Shown piece after piece: positions 1 to 11,743 of a stretch of DNA of 64,000 bases (position 1 is the first letter of the stretch; every line of letters begins with the position of its first letter). The position numbers and the translations under genes are program-made. The DNA comes from Siphonodentalium dalli (lineage: Eukaryota > Mollusca > Scaphopoda > Gadilida > Siphonodentaliidae). The notes under the pieces are model-generated. The model ran no database searches. It was not told the origin of the DNA and worked only from the letters and a program-made list of their open reading frames with translations. The stretch is taken from the NCBI GenBank assembly GCA_032622095.1, contig CP136063.1, positions 209,671,934 to 209,735,933 on the forward strand, in the 5' to 3' direction.

Positions 1-768
1 CTACAGGTAGTACTTTTCGTCTGATCATCATGAAATTTGTCACGGATGTTAATATTGACATGTAGATGGGAACGAGTCATTTTGGGGTCGTTCTGTCAAA
101 AAACATGGCCGCCAGCAGCCATTTTTGATTTTACTCTTCGCATGACTAAATCCTTTGGCGCAGGCTGCAGGTCGTAGCTTTAGTCGGATCTTCATGAAAT
201 TTGTCATGGATGTTAACAATGACATGTAGATGGGAACGAGTCATCTTGGGGTAGCTCGGCCAAAAAACATGGCCGCCAGCAGCCATCTTGGATTTTACTC
301 TTTGCATGACTAAATCCTTTGGCGCGGGCTACAGGTCGTAGCTTTGGTCTGATCATCATGAAATTTGTCTTGGATGTTAATATTGACATGTAGATCGGAA
401 CAAGTGATTTTGGGGTCGTTCGGCCAGAAAACATGGCCGCCAGCAGCCATCTTGGATTTTACTCTTTACATGACTAAATCCTTTGGCGCGGCCTGCAGGT
501 CGTAGCTTTAGTTGGATCTTCATGAAATTTGTCATGGATGTTAACAATGACATGTAGATGGGAACGAGTCATTTTGGGGTCATTCAGCCAAAAAATATGG
601 CCGCCAGCAGCCATCTTGGATTTTACTCTTTGCATGACTAAATCCTTTGGCACAGCTACATGTAGGTTAGACATTTCAATTAGCAACTTTCCTATTCCTC
701 CATTTACTGTTAACCATTAAGTTATTCCCTTACCTAAGTTGAGCTACAGTGTCATTGACACTTTCATT
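1..768 (+). mobile_element. Pearl-like family A element, 3' portion (tandem core plus 3' tail)
   Basis: About four tandem units of roughly 170 bp carry recurring blocks: ATGAAATTTGTCATGGATGT, GACATGTAGATGGGAACGAG, AACATGGCCGCCAGCAGCC and GACTAAATCCTTTGGC. The array runs into a non-repeated tail (about 660-768) ending in the near-palindrome AGTGTCATTGACACT followed by TTCATT. The same tail closes the family at 28760 and 48987, so it is the element's 3' end. The 5' part lies left of the window. The short open frames here are readings through the repeat, not genes. The tail joins the 44-bp satellite within the bases ATTTGATAACG, which suggests that the element inserted into the satellite. Confidence 0.8.
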
Positions 769-3648
769 TGATAACGTAATCGCGATGTAACCAGTCAGAA
801 CAGTGTGTTATTTCATAACGTAATCGCGATGTAACCAGTCCGAACAGTGTGTTATTTGATAACGTAATCGCGACGTAACCAGTCAGAACAGTGTGTTATT
901 TGATAACGTAATCGCGACGTAACCAGTCAGAACAGTGTGTTATTTGATAACGTAATCGCGATGTAACCAGTCCGAACAGTGTGTTATTTGATAACGTAAT
1001 CGCGACGTAACCAGTCAGAACAGTGTGTTATTTGATAACGTAATCGCGATGTAACCAGTCAGAACAGTGTGTTATTTGATAACGTAATCGCGATGTAACC
1101 AGTCAGAACAGTGTGTTATTTGATAACGTAATCGCGATGTAACCAGTCAGAACAGTGTGTTATTTGATAATGTAATCGCGACGTAACCAGTCAGAACAGT
1201 GTGTTATTTGATAATGTAATCGCGACGTAACCAGTCAGAACAGTGTGTTATTTGATAACGTAATCGCGATGTAACCAGTCAGAACAGTGTGTTATTTGAT
1301 AATGTAATCGCGACGTAACCAGTCAGAACAGTGTGTTATTTGATAATGTAATCGCGACGTAACCAGTCAGAACAGTGTGTTATTTGATAACGTAATCGCG
1401 ACGTAACCAGTCAGAACAGTGTGTTATTTGATAACGTAATCGCGATGTAACCAGTCCGAACAGTGTGTTATTTGATAACGTAATCGCGACGTAACCAGTC
1501 AGAACAGTGTGTTATTTGATAACGTAATCGCGATGTAACCAGTCAGAACAGTGTGTTATTTGATAACGTAATCGCGATGTAACCAGTCAGAACAGTGTGT
1601 TATTTGATAACGTAATCGCGATGTAACCAGTCAGAACAGTGTGTTATTTGATAATGTAATCGCGACGTAACCAGTCAGAACAGTGTGTTATTTGATAATG
1701 TAATCGCGACGTAACCAGTCAGAACAGTGTGTTATTTGATAACGTAATCGCGATGTAACCAGTCAGAACAGTGTGTTATTTGATAATGTAATCGCGACGT
1801 AACCAGTCAGAACAGTGTGTTATTTGATAATGTAATCGCGATGTAACCAGTCAGAACAGTGTGTTATTTGATAATGTAATCGCGACGTAACCAGTCAGAA
1901 CAGTGTGTTATTTGATAACGTAATCGCGACGTAACCAGTCAGAACAGTGTGTTATTTGATAACGTAATCGCGATGTAACCAGTCCGAACAGTGTGTTATT
2001 TGATAACGTAATCGCGACGTAACCAGTCAGAACAGTGTGTTATTTGATAACGTAATCGCGATGTAACCAGTCAGAACAGTGTGTTATTTGATAACGTAAT
2101 CGCGATGTAACCAGTCAGAACAGTGTGTTATTTGATAACGTAATCGCGATGTAACCAGTCAGAACAGTGTGTTATTTGATAATGTAATCGCGACGTAACC
2201 AGTCAGAACAGTGTGTTATTTGATAACGTAATCGCGATGTAACCAGTCCGAACAGTGTGTTATTTGATAACGTAATCGCGACGTAACCAGTCAGAACAGT
2301 GTGTTATTTGATAACGTAATCGCGATGTAACCAGTCAGAACAGTGTGTTATTTGATAACGTAATCACGATGTAACCAGTCAGAACAGTGTGTTATTTGAT
2401 AACGTAATCGCGATGTAACCAGTCAGAACAGTGTGTTATTTGATAATGTAATCGCGACGTAACCAGTCAGAACAGTGTGTTATTTGATAACGTAATCGCG
2501 ACGTAACCAGTCAGAACAGTGTGTTATTTGATAACGTAATCGCGATGTAACCAGTTAGAACAGTGTGTTATTTGATAACGTAATCGCGACGTAACCAGTC
2601 AGAACAGTGTGTTATTTGATAACGTAATCGCGATGTAACCAGTCAGAACAGTGTGTTATTTGATAATGTAATCGCGACGTAACCAGTCAGAACAGTGTGT
2701 TATTTGATAACGTAATCGCGACGTAACCAGTCAGAACAGTGTGTTATTTGATAACGTAATCGCGATGTAACCAGTTAGAACAGTGTGTTATTTGATAATG
2801 TAATCGCGATGTAACCAGTCAGAACAGTGTGTTATTTGATAACGTAATCGCGACGTAACCAGTTAGAACAGTGTGTTATTTGATAACGTAATCGCGACGT
2901 AACCAGTCAGAACAGTGTGTTATTTGATAACGTAATCGCGATGTAACCAGTCAGAACAGTGTGTTATTTGATAATGTAATCGCGACGTAACCAGTCCGAA
3001 CAGTGTGTTATTTGATAATGTAATCGCGACGTAACCAGTCAGAACAGTGTGTTATTTGATAACGTAATCGCGATGTAACCAGTCCGAACAGTGTGTTATT
3101 TGATAACGTAATCGCGACGTAACCAGTCAGAACAGTGTGTTATTTGATAACGTAATCGCGATGTAACCAGTCAGAACAGTGTGTTATTATTAACGTAATC
3201 GCGACGTAACCAGTCAGAACAGTGTGTTATTTGATAACGTAATCGCGATGTAACCAGTCAGAACAGTGTGTTATTTGATAACGTAATCGCGACGTAACCA
3301 GTCAGAACAGTGTGTTATTTGATAACGTAATCGCGACGTAACCAGTCAGAACAGTGTGTTATTTGATAACGTAATCGCGACGTAACCAGTCAGAACAGTG
3401 TGTTATTTGATAACGTAATCGCGACGTAACCAGTCAGAACAGTGTGTTATTTGATAACGTAATCGCGATGTAACCAGTCAGAACAGTGTGTTATTTGATA
3501 ACGTAATCACGATGTAACCAGTCTGAACAGTGTGTTATTTGATAACGTAATCGCGATGTAACCAGTCAGAACAGTGTGTTATTTGATAACGTAATCGCGA
3601 TGTAACCAGTCCGAACAGTGTGTTATTTGATAACGTAATCGCGACGTA
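769..3648. repeat. 44-bp satellite array, about 65 tandem copies
   Basis: The monomer contains GATAACGTAATCGCGA, then YGTAACCAGTCAGAACAG and TGTGTTATTT. The period is exactly 44 bp over almost the whole array; one copy near 3187 is slightly shortened. Variation is concentrated at a few sites: AACGTAAT versus AATGTAAT, CGACGTAA versus CGATGTAA, AGTCAG versus AGTCCG or AGTTAG, and rarely TCGCGA versus TCACGA. Most of these are CpG to TpG or CpA changes. Variant order repeats in blocks of several monomers. There are no unique spacers between the copies. Confidence 0.97.
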
Positions 3649-4635
3649 CTCTCAGGTGCCAAATAAAAGTGCTGGCCAAATACAAGTGCTGGGTGACATT
3701 TTTACCAAAAAAAAGAATAATAGTGCTGGTGCACAATAAATGTGCTGGGTTACGGATTTTACTTTTCATGGTAGTATGCTTAAAACTCGAGCCATCAAGG
3801 CTTATGCATACATTTATATAGTACAGGGAATCATACCTGTGCGGAGGATGTGACATTTAGGTATTATGCATCATGTATCTTCACTATCTTGTTTACCCCA
3901 TTCATACATTATGTAAGACAATGCGTGAAATTACATATTACTCATATGATATAAAGTTGGAATAGATTGTCTTACATGTTGATTGTTGTATTATACAGTA
4001 CACACTGCACATGACTTGTTTTTCTCTTGTAGGTTGGGGGTCTTCGGGTATAGATGGTTCATTATTCCGATGGTTCATTATTCTGAGGGTTCATTATTCC
4101 GCTTTTCCATGAGGGTTCATAATTCCGACTATTTCAATATTCCGATACCTTCTATATGGCTTAGAATACTAGATAATTTGGGATCGGAATAATGAATCAA
4201 ACAAAACAGAAAAAACCTAAATTACACATCATTTCACCACTTTGTATACTATATAGGGATTAGCCATACGGAATACAAGAAGGGGTGGGAAAACTTAAGG
4301 CTGTTTATTAAATATGATTTTCAGTTGTGTTGCACAAAACAACCCCTTTTCAACATCACAAATAAAAGGATATCTAATGCTGAACAAACTATGTACAATG
4401 CTATGTGTTTGCTCCTAAGTTATGTATATCAACAATCTATTGTATTTATATATGTGTTATTATCATTGCCAATACAATCAATCAATCAATCAAAGAATGA
4501 TAGTTAACTCAAGTAACTCACTCACTGTATAATTCAATTGATTAATATATTTAGGTTGAAACTTGTGTAGCCCTACTAGTAGATTGAAGTTCTTGTCCAA
4601 AATCATACTCAGTTTACAATTTTACATTAAGCCTA
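3649..4635. other. Non-coding interval with a short GGTTCATTATTCCG repeat and a possible SINE tail
   Basis: No gene is seen. At 4049-4140 the word GGTTCATTATTCCG and variants recur several times, and an inverted copy (CGGAATAATGAATC) ends near 4198, which suggests a small decayed palindromic element. At 4472-4494 an (AATC)n run follows an AT-rich stretch and resembles the simple-repeat tail of a SINE or LINE copy. The interval begins right where the satellite breaks off. Confidence 0.45.
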
Positions 4636-5340
4636 ATTATACCCCCCGCAACGAAGTTAGGGGGGGTATACTGGAGTCAGCTTGTCCGTCCGTCCGTCGG
4701 CGTCCGTCCGTCGGCGTCGTCCGTCCGTGGACACAAATTTGTCCGGAGTTTTTCTCAGTCGTTTTTAGATCAATTTCCGTGAAACTTGGCACAGACATCA
4801 ACCACCATGGGAACCTGTGCACCTGCGATTATGACGTCTGTTGGACTTTTTTTAGTGGAGTTATCCCCCCTTTTTCGACTTAGAAAATTTTCACAACATG
4901 TATACTTTTGTCCGAGCTTTTATTCTTACATTTTTCAGTCAATTTTTTTAAAACGTGGCACAGATATTTAGTACCATGGGAACTTGTGCACTTGCGATTA
5001 TGACGTCTGTCCGACATTTTTTGGTGGAGTTATCCCCCTTTTTTTATTTACAAACTTTTTTTGCAACATTCATAATTTTGTCCGAGCTTTTATTCCTACA
5101 TTTTTCGGTCAATGTTTTTTAATCTTGGCACTGATATATAGTACCATGGGAACCTGTGCACCTGCAATTATGACGTCTGTCCGACATTTTTTGGTGGAGT
5201 TATTCCCCTTTTACAACTTAGAAATTTTTTCGCAACATACATAATTTTGTCCAAGCTTTTATTCCTACATTTTTCGGTCAATAGGTTTAAGATTAGGGTT
5301 ATGGTTGTACACCTGCAATGGGAACTGTTATTTTATTATT
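4636..5340 (+). mobile_element. Pearl-like family C element, first copy (lacks its 3' end)
   Basis: It opens with an inverted repeat (ATACCCCCC, a short loop, GGGGGGGTAT) followed by CGTCCGTC microsatellite and GTGGACACAAATTTGTCC. About three tandem units of roughly 170-180 bp follow, each with a GTGAAACTTGGCACAGAC-type block, ACCATGGGAACCTGTGCACC, ATTATGACGTCTGT and GAGTTATCCCCCTTTTT. The copy stops at about 5340, where a second copy starts, so the characteristic 3' end is missing. Confidence 0.8.
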
Positions 5341-6239
5341 ATACCCCCCGCAACGAAGTTAGGGGGGGTATACTGGAGTCAGCTTGTCCGTCCGTCCGTC
5401 CGTCGTCCGTCCGTCCGTCGTCCGTCGTCCGTCCGTCCGTGGACACAAATTTGTCCGGAGTTTTTCTCAGTCGTTTTTTGATCAATTTCCGTGAAACTTG
5501 GCACAGACATCAACCACCATGGGAACCTGTGCACCTGCGATTATGACGTCTGTCGGACTTTTTTTTTTTTAGTTATCCCCCCTTTTTTGACTTAGAAAAT
5601 TTTCGCAGCTTGTATACTTTTGTCCGAGCTTTTATTCCTACATTTTTTTGTCAATTTTTTTAAAACGTGGCACAGATATTTAGTACCATTGGAACTTGTG
5701 CATCTGCGATTATGACATCTGTCCGACATTTTTTGGTGGAGTTATCCCCCTTTTTCAACTTAGAAACTTTTTTTGCAACATGCTTAATTTTGTCCGAGCT
5801 TTTATTCCTACATTTTTCGGTCAATGTTTTTTAATCTTGGCACTGATATTTAGTACCATGGGAACCTGTGCACCTGCAATTATGACGTCTGTCCGACATT
5901 ATTTGTGTGGAGTTATTCCCCATTTTCGACTTAGAATTTTTTTCGCAACATACATAATTTTGTCCAAGCTTTTATTCCTACAATTTTCGGTCAATAGGTT
6001 TAAGATTAGGGTTATGGTTGTACACCTGCAATGGGAACTGTTATTTTATTATTTTAACTAAATGTTTACTGACATGTCAAACATCTTAGTATTTTTAAAA
6101 AAGGGGGGTATCCGTAGTCCCATTGGGACAGTCACACCTCTAGTTTTAACTAAATGTTTACTGACATGTGAAACATCTTAGTATTTTAAAAACAGGGGGG
6201 GTATCCGTAGTCCCATTGGGACAGTCACACCTCTAGTTT
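5341..6239 (+). mobile_element. Pearl-like family C element, second copy with Helitron-like 3' end
   Basis: It has the same 5' inverted repeat, CGTCCGTC leader and tandem units as the first copy. It ends with GGGGGGTATCCGTA, the hairpin GTCCCATTGGGAC, ten bases (AGTCACACCT) and CTAGT. A hairpin a short distance before CTRR is the known 3' signature of Helitrons. The last ~90 bp are present twice in tandem (about 6053-6142 and 6143-6236), each with its own hairpin and CTAG. No replication or helicase coding is present, so the element is non-autonomous. Confidence 0.75.
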
Positions 6240-6588
6240 GATTTTATTTCGAAGTATTTACGATCAATTTTACATTTCTCTCACCAAATAATGCATTAAA
6301 ACAGAAAAAGTATGAAACTGTGTTGTTTAAATATCTTAATATTAAAGGAATATACTTTAATGCTTCTCATGAAATTATTTGTATGCAGAAAACACTCAGT
6401 CAAACTGGTAACTTTTAGCGCTTTTTCTGGGTTTCGCGTTGCCTATTTTCGAGGCACATCGTTTTTCATTATAAATTGTGATTATGGAACTGATTTTGGA
6501 GTTAACAAAAACATTTTAATTGTAGAATAAGTCCTGTGATCCATGTGCCATCTTTTCTATCGTTTCGGGTCCCGCGAACTCTGCCCAG
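6240..6588. other. Non-coding interval, nothing recognised
   Basis: AT-rich sequence between the family C elements and the satellite remnant. One open frame of about 70 codons starts at 6312 but shows no domain, splice signals or codon pattern to support it. Confidence 0.4.
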
Positions 6589-6722
6589 TAACCAGTCAGA
6601 ACAGTGTGTTATTTGATAACGTAATCGCGATGTAACCAGTCAGAACAGTGTTATTTGATAACGTAATCGCGATGTAACCAGTCAGAACAGTGTGTTATTT
6701 GATAATGTAATCGCGATGTAAC
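6589..6722. repeat. Remnant of the 44-bp satellite (about 3 copies)
   Basis: Three monomers of the same satellite found at 769-3648, in the same orientation. One has a 2-bp deletion in GTGTGTTATT. The left border starts at GTAACCAG and the main array stops at CGCGACGTA, so the intervening 2.9 kb looks like material inserted into a once continuous array. Confidence 0.93.
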
Positions 6723-6794
6723 CTGGCAGGCAGAATCAGCCAAGTAGCTTTTACTGATGTCTGCTTCGATATTTTTCACAAAAAGGCAATTATT

Positions 6795-8632
6795 ATTATA
6801 CCCCCATCCAAAAGATGTGGGGGGGGGTATACTGGATCACATGTGTTTGTCCGTCCATCTGTGAGCCTTGGGTGGTCATGGGAGGAGCTTAAGACAAAAG
6901 AAAGTTTTATCAACCAACTAATGTCAAACAACTACCTAATGCCCATTACTCTGTACAATTTAGGAGTTAAGTGGTAGTCTTAAATGGTCAAACCTGTCAA
7001 AAACAACAAAAGAAAGAGCACTGTGTGGATGTCTGTGCTTCCGTGATCGGAAGACAGTCAGACATGACTATATCACCCATAACAATATACATGTATAGTC
7101 TATTAATATTATATTGAGTTGTAATTGTACTTTCCATGTGTGTATATTGTAAATAAAATTATCCTATCCTATCCTATCTGTCATCCTATCATATATCTCA
7201 ACCATGGGTTATCTGATCTTGAATTAAATTTGTTATGCATGTTTAGCATTGGGAGGGCTTTCAGAAGAGGGTTCACTGACATTCACATATTCCGTTCAAG
7301 AGTTATCCCTCTTTATTTATCTGAAAATGTTGGATTTTTCGTCCGTCTGCTCATATATCTCAGCCATAGGGTTATTATGCCCCCGACTTGAAGTCGGCGG
7401 GTATATAGTCGACGTCTCCGTCCGTCCATCCGTACAAACATTTTGCATTATTGTTCAGCAACCACTGGGCAGATTTAGCTGTTATTTGGTATGGTGATAG
7501 AGCAGCATGGGGAACAGCTACGTGCATAGCGCGGGTTTCGTCCACCCATTTTCACCAGAGTTATGGCCCTTTTTTGACTTAGAAAATTCAATTTTTCTCT
7601 TGTTTTTTTTTGGTTTCCAGATGCTAGCCTGAGCTTTGGTCAAGTGCGAATTTGGGTATGATCTGATGATTTTTTTTCAACTTTGAAAATTTGAATTTTT
7701 GCTTGTTTTTGGGTTTCCGGATCGCTAAAGTGGTGTGAAATGTTTCAGTATAAACAAAGAGAGTTTTGGCCTTTGTGCACTCAAAAGATATGCCTCCTGA
7801 CTTTAGTCGGTGGGTTTTTAGTCAACATTTCTGTACAAACTTCTTTTGGAATGGTCATATAGACCTCCTCGGATATCTGCAGTTTCATCCATGCTTAATC
7901 CGAATTGCTACGGTTGGGGGCAAATGCCACACGACAGCATACCTCTTGTTGGATTCTGTTGAAATTTGGTATGGACATTAGGCATCAGGAGGGCTTTTAA
8001 AAGAGTGTTTAGTTTTGTTGTTCGCATTTTCTCCCACTTTGTTTATCTAAAAATGTTGTATTTCCATCTGTCCGCTCATATATTTACAGCCATGGGTTGA
8101 TATTTGGTATTGATATTTTTGGCATCAGGAGAGCTTTCAAAAGTGGGTTCATTGAAGTTGTTCATCTTTTTCATTTAAGACTTATCCCTCTTTGTTTATC
8201 TGAAAATGTTGGATTTCCTTCCATCCATCCGCTCATATATATAACAATGGGATATCGGATCTTGATGAAATATAGTTTGTTGGTTTAGCACCAGGACGTT
8301 TTTCACAAGAGGGTTCATTGACGTTGTTTACATTTTCCGTTCATTCAAATAATCCGTTCAAGAGTTATCCCTCTTTGATTATCTGAAAATGTTGGATTTA
8401 CATCTCATCCATGGGTTATTGGATTCTGTTGAAATTTAATTTGGACGTTTGGCATCAGGAGGGCTTTCAAAAGAGGGTTCAGTTATGTTGTTTGCATTTT
8501 CTGTTCAAAAGTTATCCCACTTTTGTCCGTCCACTCATATATCTTTTAAAATTTGGTTTCCATCCTGCCCATGTTTCAATTGGCACCATGGGGGTATCCC
8601 AGCACCCGAGGTGAAACCTCTTGTTGTCAGTG
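6795..8632 (+). mobile_element. Pearl-like family D cluster
   Basis: It starts with a short inverted repeat (ATACCCCCATCC...GGGGGGGTAT) and a CGTCCATC leader. A second leader of a related type is embedded at about 7376-7440 (ATGCCCCCGACTTGAAGTCG then CGTCCGTCC). Degenerate tandem units of about 170 bp carry GGCATCAGGAGGGCTTTC, AGAGTTATCCCTCTTTG, TTATCTGAAAATGTTGGA and CGCTCATATATCTCAGCCAT. The apparent 3' end is AGGTGAAACCTCTTGTT near 8625. At 7140-7180 a TGTAAATAAAATT(ATCCT)n stretch looks like a separate retroelement 3' tail. No coding sequence. Confidence 0.65.
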
Positions 8633-9239
8633 TATGTAGCCCTGAAAAGAATTTTTTTTCCCAGCAAAATGGTTCACTAGTGATCAGTGGGCAAATAAAT
8701 TTATCTTCGTTTATCACTCACTTGGTTTTAACCCTTTCAGTGCCAAGTCCAATTTTTTTTTATAAGGAAGGTGACAAATACCTACCCCTTACTACCTGTG
8801 CACCAAAGTCCGTTCCAACGTTGCACCTGACATCGCATATCAGAGTTACCATTCGTGATATTCACACAGACATCATTGAAGGTCAAATTTGATGTAGTGT
8901 TAATGGCGACGTTTCGACTAATTTGATATACTTTTATCAAGTGATAAACCTATATTAATTCGGTAAAGCTCGTCAGAGGGTGAACCGATTTTTAGAAAAC
9001 CAAATGAAAAATGAGCAAAATCGAGCTCGGGTTATTTTAGATAATTGGAATTTAGCTGGAATGGAAGGGGTATATTAGATGTTACATAAATACATTTTGG
9101 GGTCGGTTCAGGTACATGGATGGTTTTATAGGCATGTTGTCAGGTTGATGTGGATACCTATATTCTATTTGGGATGAAAGGGTCTCTTTATGGATATACA
9201 TGTGTATATATTTTGGGGATAGAATTAATTGACAGACCG

Positions 9240-9266
9240 TTATATATATATATATATATATATATG
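9240..9266. repeat. (TA)n microsatellite
   Basis: An uninterrupted TA dinucleotide run lies within the extra segment of the surrounding MITE. Confidence 0.9.
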
Positions 9267-9329
9267 TTGAGCATGTTGCAATGGACGGGTGTGGGGGTTA
9301 TTGGTGGATGTTGGTCTACATCGGTCATA

Positions 9330-9640
9330 ATTATACCCCCTTTTTTTTTTTAAAGGGGGGTATACTGTTTTGCACCTGTCCGTCCGTCCGTTCGTCGAGC
9401 CGTCCATACGTCCGTCCGATGTCTGTTCATGTCATAACTTCAACAGTTGTACTGGGATCTCAATGAAATTTGGTATGGATGTTCACAACTATGAGGACAT
9501 TAAATAGAGGGTTCCATCGTTTTGTTCGGATTTTCCAATCTAGAGTTATTCATCTTTGTTTATCTGGAAATGTTGGCTTTTTGGTCCGTCTGGTGTCTGT
9601 TCATGTCATAACTTGTTGGATTTGTATTTTAGTTTGGGGG
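9330..9640 (+). mobile_element. Pearl-like family D fragment nested in the MITE
   Basis: Leader ATACCCCC...GGGGGGTATACTG followed by CGTCCGTCCGTTCG, then a tandem unit with CATAACTTCAACAGTTGTAC, TGAAATTTGGTATGGATG and AGAGTTATTCATCTTTG. An inverted set of the same units lies at about 42000-42510. Confidence 0.7.
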
Positions 9641-10204
9641 GGGTGGGTTGTACATGTGTATAATATTGGGGCTGGTGGGATTATTAGTAGGAACATACAT
9701 GTATATACAATGGGGTTAATTTCATTTGGTGGGCACGTATCAACAACCCATATTTCCTTGATCATTTTTCAAATTTATTGATTATAATAATGTGATACAT
9801 TGATGGAAAGAGCTCTTAGAGCTCTTTCCATCAATGTATCACATTATTATAATCAATAAATTTGAAAAATGATCAAGGAAATATGGGTTGATACAAAAAT
9901 CGGACTTGGCACTGAAAGGGTTAATAGTAGCATTATTTTGATCAGGTTGAGGAATATGTCGAAGGGAAATTTGAGTGAGGTGAAAGGGTCCCTATAGCGG
10001 AAACCCTGGATAATTACACTACGGAGGGAGGGGAGGGGTGTATCATCTCCTTTTACAATATGCTTTAAATTGAATTAAATTCGGGACTTTCTAATATGAG
10101 AAATAATATAGATTAGCATGATCCAAAAATAATGTCCTAAGATTTATCTTTTGACAAGTTTTCTAGAGATATGACTTGTAGTAGAATTTTTGTTCTGCTT
10201 GGTT

Positions 10205-11510
10205 TTTATGTTTACCCATACCATGTATGGTAAACATAGTGTCGTTGTCCGGATTGACCACTCGTCGTGCGTCCGTCCGTCTGTCCGTCTGTCCGTCCGT
10301 AGACACTTTACGTGTAATGCGATAACTCAAACATTTTTTACCTGATCAAAACCAAAATACAGATCGAGTTCGAATATGGGTTTGATCCGACTTTTTTTGA
10401 CAGAGTTATGGCCCTTTTTCGACTTAGATTTCACGCATTCTGCCATAACTCAAACATTTTTTATCTGATCGGAACCAAATTTGGTATGTGAGTTTCTCGA
10501 CCCAAAATACAGATCGAGTTCGAATATGGGTTTGATAGGAGTTTTTTTTACGGAGTTATGGCCCTTTTTCGACTTAGAATTCATGAATTCTGCCATAACT
10601 CAAACATTTTTTATCTGATTGGAACCAAATTTGGTATGTGAGTTTCTCAGACCAACATACAGATTGATTTCGAATATGGGTTTGATCGGATTTTTTTTAA
10701 TGGTGTTATGGTCCTTTGACATATGATTCACACATACATGTACTTCGATAAATCAACCATTTTTCATCTGATAGGAACCAAATTTGGTATGTGAGTTTCT
10801 CAACTCAAAATACAGAACGAGTTTGAATATGGGTTAGATCCAATTTGTTATACCAGAGATATGGCCCTTTTTAAACTAAGAATTATCCAGATTATAACCC
10901 AAGTAACTTACAATTAATAAATACCTGCTTCTCTGTGAGCAAGATAAAAGACAATATAGTTTATTGCTTTGAGAGTTATTTATAGCCCTCATATGTTAGG
11001 TCTGTATAAGAGACACAGTGAATTATTGGATAAATTGATTTAGCTATCTTTTTAACCACAACTTAGCCAGGTGAATTTATTTAACTAGACCAATGGAGCT
11101 CTCTAAGTCCTTGGATGATGGGACTACATTGGATCAAACAGGGCAGAGATAGGTGATTTAACCCCTTTTACCCATTCCATGTCTTTTAACCTTTTCCATT
11201 AAATAAATAATTATATTATTTTGATATCTCACATGGCAATTTGCAACAACATGAATAGAACTGCTCACACCATGATAGTGGTGACAGGCTCTAGAGTTTA
11301 GATGTTATATTAACCCTTCTATATTGACTCATACATTCCAATAATTTGTGTTATTACTGGTTATTATGTACATTTGTCATATACTACTTTAGATCATAAC
11401 AGTATACTCTATAATTCAACATTAAAAGATTATGATTCTGATCTTAACAATTTACTATCGCCAAGGGATGGGTTAAACATCTGCCGATCGTGATCGGCCT
11501 CTCGTTATAT
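10205..11510 (+). mobile_element. Pearl-like family B element, copy 1
   Basis: It starts with a palindromic leader (GTTTACCCATACCATGTATG then GTAAAC), GTCGTTGTCCGGATTGACCA and a CGTCCGTCTGTCC run. Four degenerate units of about 120-180 bp carry GCGATAACTCAAACATTTTT, GAACCAAATTTGGTATGTGA, AATACAGATCGAGTTCGAAT and GAGTTATGGCCCTTTTTCGA. The 3' end is AAACATCTGCC, hairpin GCCGATCGTGATCGGC, then CTCTCGTT, at about 11463-11510. Between the last unit and the tail lies about 560 bp of unassigned AT-rich DNA. It sits just upstream of the first recognised SAMD3-like exon. Confidence 0.75.
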
Positions 11511-11743
11511 CATGTAGTTTTCTGACTTTCAGTCCTGAAGATCTAAACCAATTTTCAAGAACACAGTTCATTTTGGTAACTTGGTAGTAACCGACATCTT
11601 GCATTTCTGTGTTTGATTTCTATAGCAGTAACTTTCAATTCTTTGCCATTGTCTAGTTCATTTCCACTGAGAAATTGACATTGTCATTTTCTTCATAATC
11701 TGCTTTCATGGTCTTTTCTTTAAATTTTGTTCTACAATTCTAG

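Larger units (their letters stand above)
8732..9920. mobile_element. TTAA-flanked palindromic MITE (piggyBac-type), enlarged by an internal ~970-bp segment
   Basis: The ends are CCCTTTCAGTGCCAAGTCC at 8732 and its inverse ending at 9920, each bordered by TTAA (8728-8731 and 9921-9924). The inner part, about 9740-9900, is a long near-perfect inverted repeat centred on GAGCTCTTAGAGCTC. A compact 207-bp relative at 46086-46292 shows the normal form, so about 970 bp (8762-9736) has been gained between the left tip and the palindrome. TTAA duplication with CCC...GGG tips is typical of piggyBac-type elements; no transposase is present. Confidence 0.75.

Noticed and set aside
769-3648. CRISPR-like array
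   Set aside because: The 44-bp units are contiguous with no unique spacers and the context is animal DNA; it is a satellite.
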